This document shows, one piece after another, positions 6,721-7,030 of a stretch of DNA of 7,030 bases. A program made the translations under genes and the position numbers. The stretch's first letter is position 1. Each line of letters opens with the position of its first letter. The DNA is from Chloroflexota bacterium (GTDB taxonomy: Bacteria; Chloroflexota; Anaerolineae; Promineifilales; Promineifilaceae): positions 1,205,809 through 1,212,838 of the forward strand of contig CP070688.1 of the NCBI GenBank assembly GCA_020353135.1, written 5' to 3'. The notes under the pieces were generated by a model. The model ran no database searches. It worked only from the letters and a program-made list of their open reading frames with translations, and was not told where the DNA came from.

Positions 6721-7030
6721 ATACGAGACTTTGCTGGCAGTAAGTCAATAAGCCGCAGCTACTGCATCGCGCCGGATCGTCATGATCGCGGAAGACCTCT
6801 TCGCTCAACGCATCGTCGCGCATTACTTCGAGAAGGTCCAACAGGTCCCTCTCAAGCTCATATGAAAAATCGACGGCGAAGGCACTGTCCCGGTACTGCA
6901 AGATGCCATGGCTGGGGCGTATCCCATAAGCTTCTTCCACGAGCAGGCAATATGCGGCTAACTGCAGCACATGCCCATCGTATGGCTCGCGTGGCGCGTA
7001 GCCTGACTTGACCTCCACAGGAACGATAGA
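6719..7030 (-). CDS. Cas4/RecB-like PD-(D/E)XK nuclease, C-terminal part (runs off the right edge)
   Basis: The last 103 residues of a protein open at the right edge are present. Visible parts, numbered from the window edge, are VEVKSG (5-10), which carries the E-x-K of nuclease motif III, and QLAAY (23-27), the Q-x3-Y motif of RecB-type nucleases. Near the end is C89-x2-C92-x5-C98, three of the four cysteines that hold an iron-sulphur cluster in Cas4 proteins (DUF83 family). The fourth Cys and the catalytic Asp would lie upstream, outside the window. Cas4 enzymes are 5'-3' exonucleases that trim pre-spacers in CRISPR adaptation, but stand-alone Cas4-like genes are common. The reading frame continues upstream past the GTG at 7018, so that GTG is internal. 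The gene ends at TAG 6721-6719, 191 bases before hisS, on the same strand. The family call is good; a link to CRISPR is not shown here. Confidence 0.85.
   Translation of the reverse strand, partial: SIVPVEVKSGYAPREPYDGHVLQLAAYCLLVEEAYGIRPSHGILQYRDSAFAVDFSYELERDLLDLLEVMRDDALSEEVFRDHDDPARCSSCGLLTYCQQSLV

Noticed and set aside
6719..7030. A CRISPR array near the Cas4-like gene
   Set aside because: No regularly spaced direct repeats are present anywhere in the window.

Overview
The window looks like a piece of chromosome from an uncultured or environmental Chloroflexota bacterium (Anaerolineae or Caldilinea-type). This is inferred from remembered protein style, not from a search. The clues are a histidyl-tRNA synthetase with Cys pairs in its insertion region, a B-box/zinc-ribbon protein with four membrane helices lying in a nadK-recN cluster, and frequent TTG/GTG starts in moderately GC-rich DNA. 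Coding density is high. The longest stretches without a gene are about 190 bases (6528-6718) and 170 bases (231-402).

Layout. Positions 1-230 (minus) hold the N-terminal end of a family 2 glycosyltransferase that runs off the left edge. A short divergent promoter region (231-402) separates it from a complete S41 C-terminal processing peptidase (403-1626, plus). The peptidase converges on a four-gene minus-strand cluster that reads hisS (6527-5232), nadK (5235-4402), a TPR/B-box zinc/membrane protein (4386-3469) and recN (3428-1692). hisS and nadK overlap by 4 bases (ATGA). The next gaps are 15 and 40 bases, so a single transcript is likely, and I see a plausible promoter just ahead of hisS. 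At the right edge (6719-7030, minus) is the C-terminal third or so of a Cas4/RecB-like nuclease, followed by two back-to-back hairpins.

How the genes fit together. The cluster joins protein synthesis (HisRS), NADP supply (NAD kinase) and double-strand-break repair (RecN) with an unstudied membrane protein carrying a zinc-binding head. nadK-recN proximity is common in bacteria. The membrane protein is the least understood member. The peptidase and glycosyltransferase point to envelope functions but are divergently transcribed. Nothing in the window proves a new system. The best leads are the zinc/TPR membrane protein, the Cas4-like gene with no CRISPR array in view, the apparently leaderless glycosyltransferase start, and an inverted repeat framing the hisS promoter.
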